Translations under genes and position numbers: made by a program | Notes under the pieces: generated by a model | What the model saw: the letters and a program-made list of their open reading frames with translations, nothing else | What the model was told of the DNA's origin: nothing | Databases searched by the model: none | NCBI GenBank assembly: GCA_903929655.1 | Contig: CAIYVS010000554.1 | Span: forward strand, 1 to 13,542 | Direction of reading: 5' to 3' | DNA from: an uncultured Bacteroidota bacterium | Lineage (GTDB): Bacteria; Bacteroidota; Bacteroidia; Chitinophagales; Chitinophagaceae | Length of the DNA: 13,542 bases | In this document: positions 12,995 through 13,542 of the stretch, in pieces | How positions within the stretch are numbered: the first letter of the stretch is position 1 | Layout: every line of letters begins with the position of its first letter

Positions 12995-13542
12995 TTATAA
13001 CTTCTGCTTTTTAAAAGTAGCATATAGTTTTGTAACCAATGCAGAAGGTAAAAAAGAAGACAGCCAAAACAGGTATAGTGCCCGGTTTTTAGGGTACAAG
13101 CTGATAGCCTTTGCAAAATTTTCCCTTGCCAAAGGCTTATTGACATTGGTCCACAAATATTTCTTCCCCACCATGGCATAATAAGAGGCTTCTTTGTATG
13201 AAGAAAAATTCTGGCTGGCAATAATAGTTTTCAAAGTCTGGGCATCTTCATCAGAAACTGAGCCGTTCTCAATAGATCGCCTCCTGATCTTAAGAAAGGT
13301 TTTTCCCCTCCATTTTTCATCAATGGTTACCGACTCCGGGTTGAAACGGAACAGCAATAATTTTTGAGGCAGGTTGCATACTTTACCCACACACAATAAT
13401 TCTTTCCACAATAAATGATCTTCGAAGGTCAATGCATTTTTAGGATATCCCCCTACACTCAATACGGCATCTTTTCTGAACATTACAGAAGGGTGAATAA
13501 ACGGGCACTTATTATTTACCCCTGCTGATATTTCTTAGATCG
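12995..13542 (-). CDS. glycosyltransferase family 2-like protein, C-terminal part (5' end outside window, frame break near edge)
   Basis: The continuous frame covers NKCPFIHPSVMFRKDAVLS, then VGGYP, ALTFEDHLLWKEL and a helical C-terminus ending KKQKL. HPSVMFRK, GGY and EDHLLW are the acceptor-side motifs of GT2 (GT-A fold) enzymes, with ED as the likely catalytic-base region. The nucleotide-sugar-binding half with its DxD motif would lie outside. An in-frame TAA at 13535-13537 closes the visible frame. The neighbouring frame reads DLRNISRGK up to the same point, and dropping one base near 13514 joins the two as RGKNKCPFIHP. This is a frameshift in the gene or a sequence error at the edge. A Met at 13483 is present but falls inside the domain, so it is not a credible start. 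First visible gene of the glycosyltransferase cluster. Confidence 0.7.

Noticed and set aside
1..13542. CRISPR array, rRNA or complete tRNA gene.
   Set aside because: No evenly spaced identical repeats with unique spacers, no rRNA signature sequences and no full cloverleaf were seen on either strand.

Overview
The window looks like a chromosomal segment of a Bacteroidota bacterium, probably from the Chitinophagaceae/Sphingobacteriia side. Two secreted proteins end in type A sorting domains of the type IX secretion system (T9SS). Two genes have a perfect TAnnTTTG box upstream, no gene has a clear Shine-Dalgarno sequence, and the DUF1801, flavin-reductase and TPR-Arr proteins read like Bacteroidota versions of their families. 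This assignment comes from reading the sequence; no search was run.

Layout. Positions 1-128 hold the end of a probable methyltransferase gene. Positions 129-3430 are the unusual part. Two diverged direct repeats (about 246-595 and 2960-3355) flank an unrecognised 326-residue gene (681-1661, +) and, convergent to it, a rifampin ADP-ribosyltransferase with an N-terminal TPR-like helical domain (1952-2707, -). The repeats are built from decayed copies of the last 30 or so codons of one protein gene, a long hairpin, and a motif resembling the 3' third of a tRNA. Three 21-bp tandem sites (3360-3422) precede a T9SS-exported protein with seven propeller-type repeats (3579-5003). Positions 5004-6284 hold short repeats, a terminator, a DUF1801 gene (5368-5802, -) and a small gene remnant.

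From 6285 to 10786 all genes are on the + strand but look independently transcribed: a terminase-gpP-like HTH protein, a ferredoxin-NADP-reductase-type flavoprotein, a second T9SS protein made of ten near-31-residue repeats and closed by a 17-bp-stem terminator, and a crotonase-family enzyme. The crotonase gene meets a minus-strand cluster tail to tail with a 4-bp overlap. That cluster (13542 to 10783) is transcribed as GT2-like, GT4-like and DUF1972/GT4-like glycosyltransferases with gaps of 5 and 23 bp, and looks like part of a surface-polysaccharide operon continuing past the window. The GT2 gene has an apparent frame break close to the window edge.

The most interesting signal is 129-3430: repeated 3' ends of a protein gene joined to a tRNA-3'-like motif, flanking a possible antibiotic-resistance gene. 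It reads like stacked integration scars, but no recombinase is present, so this is an inference.
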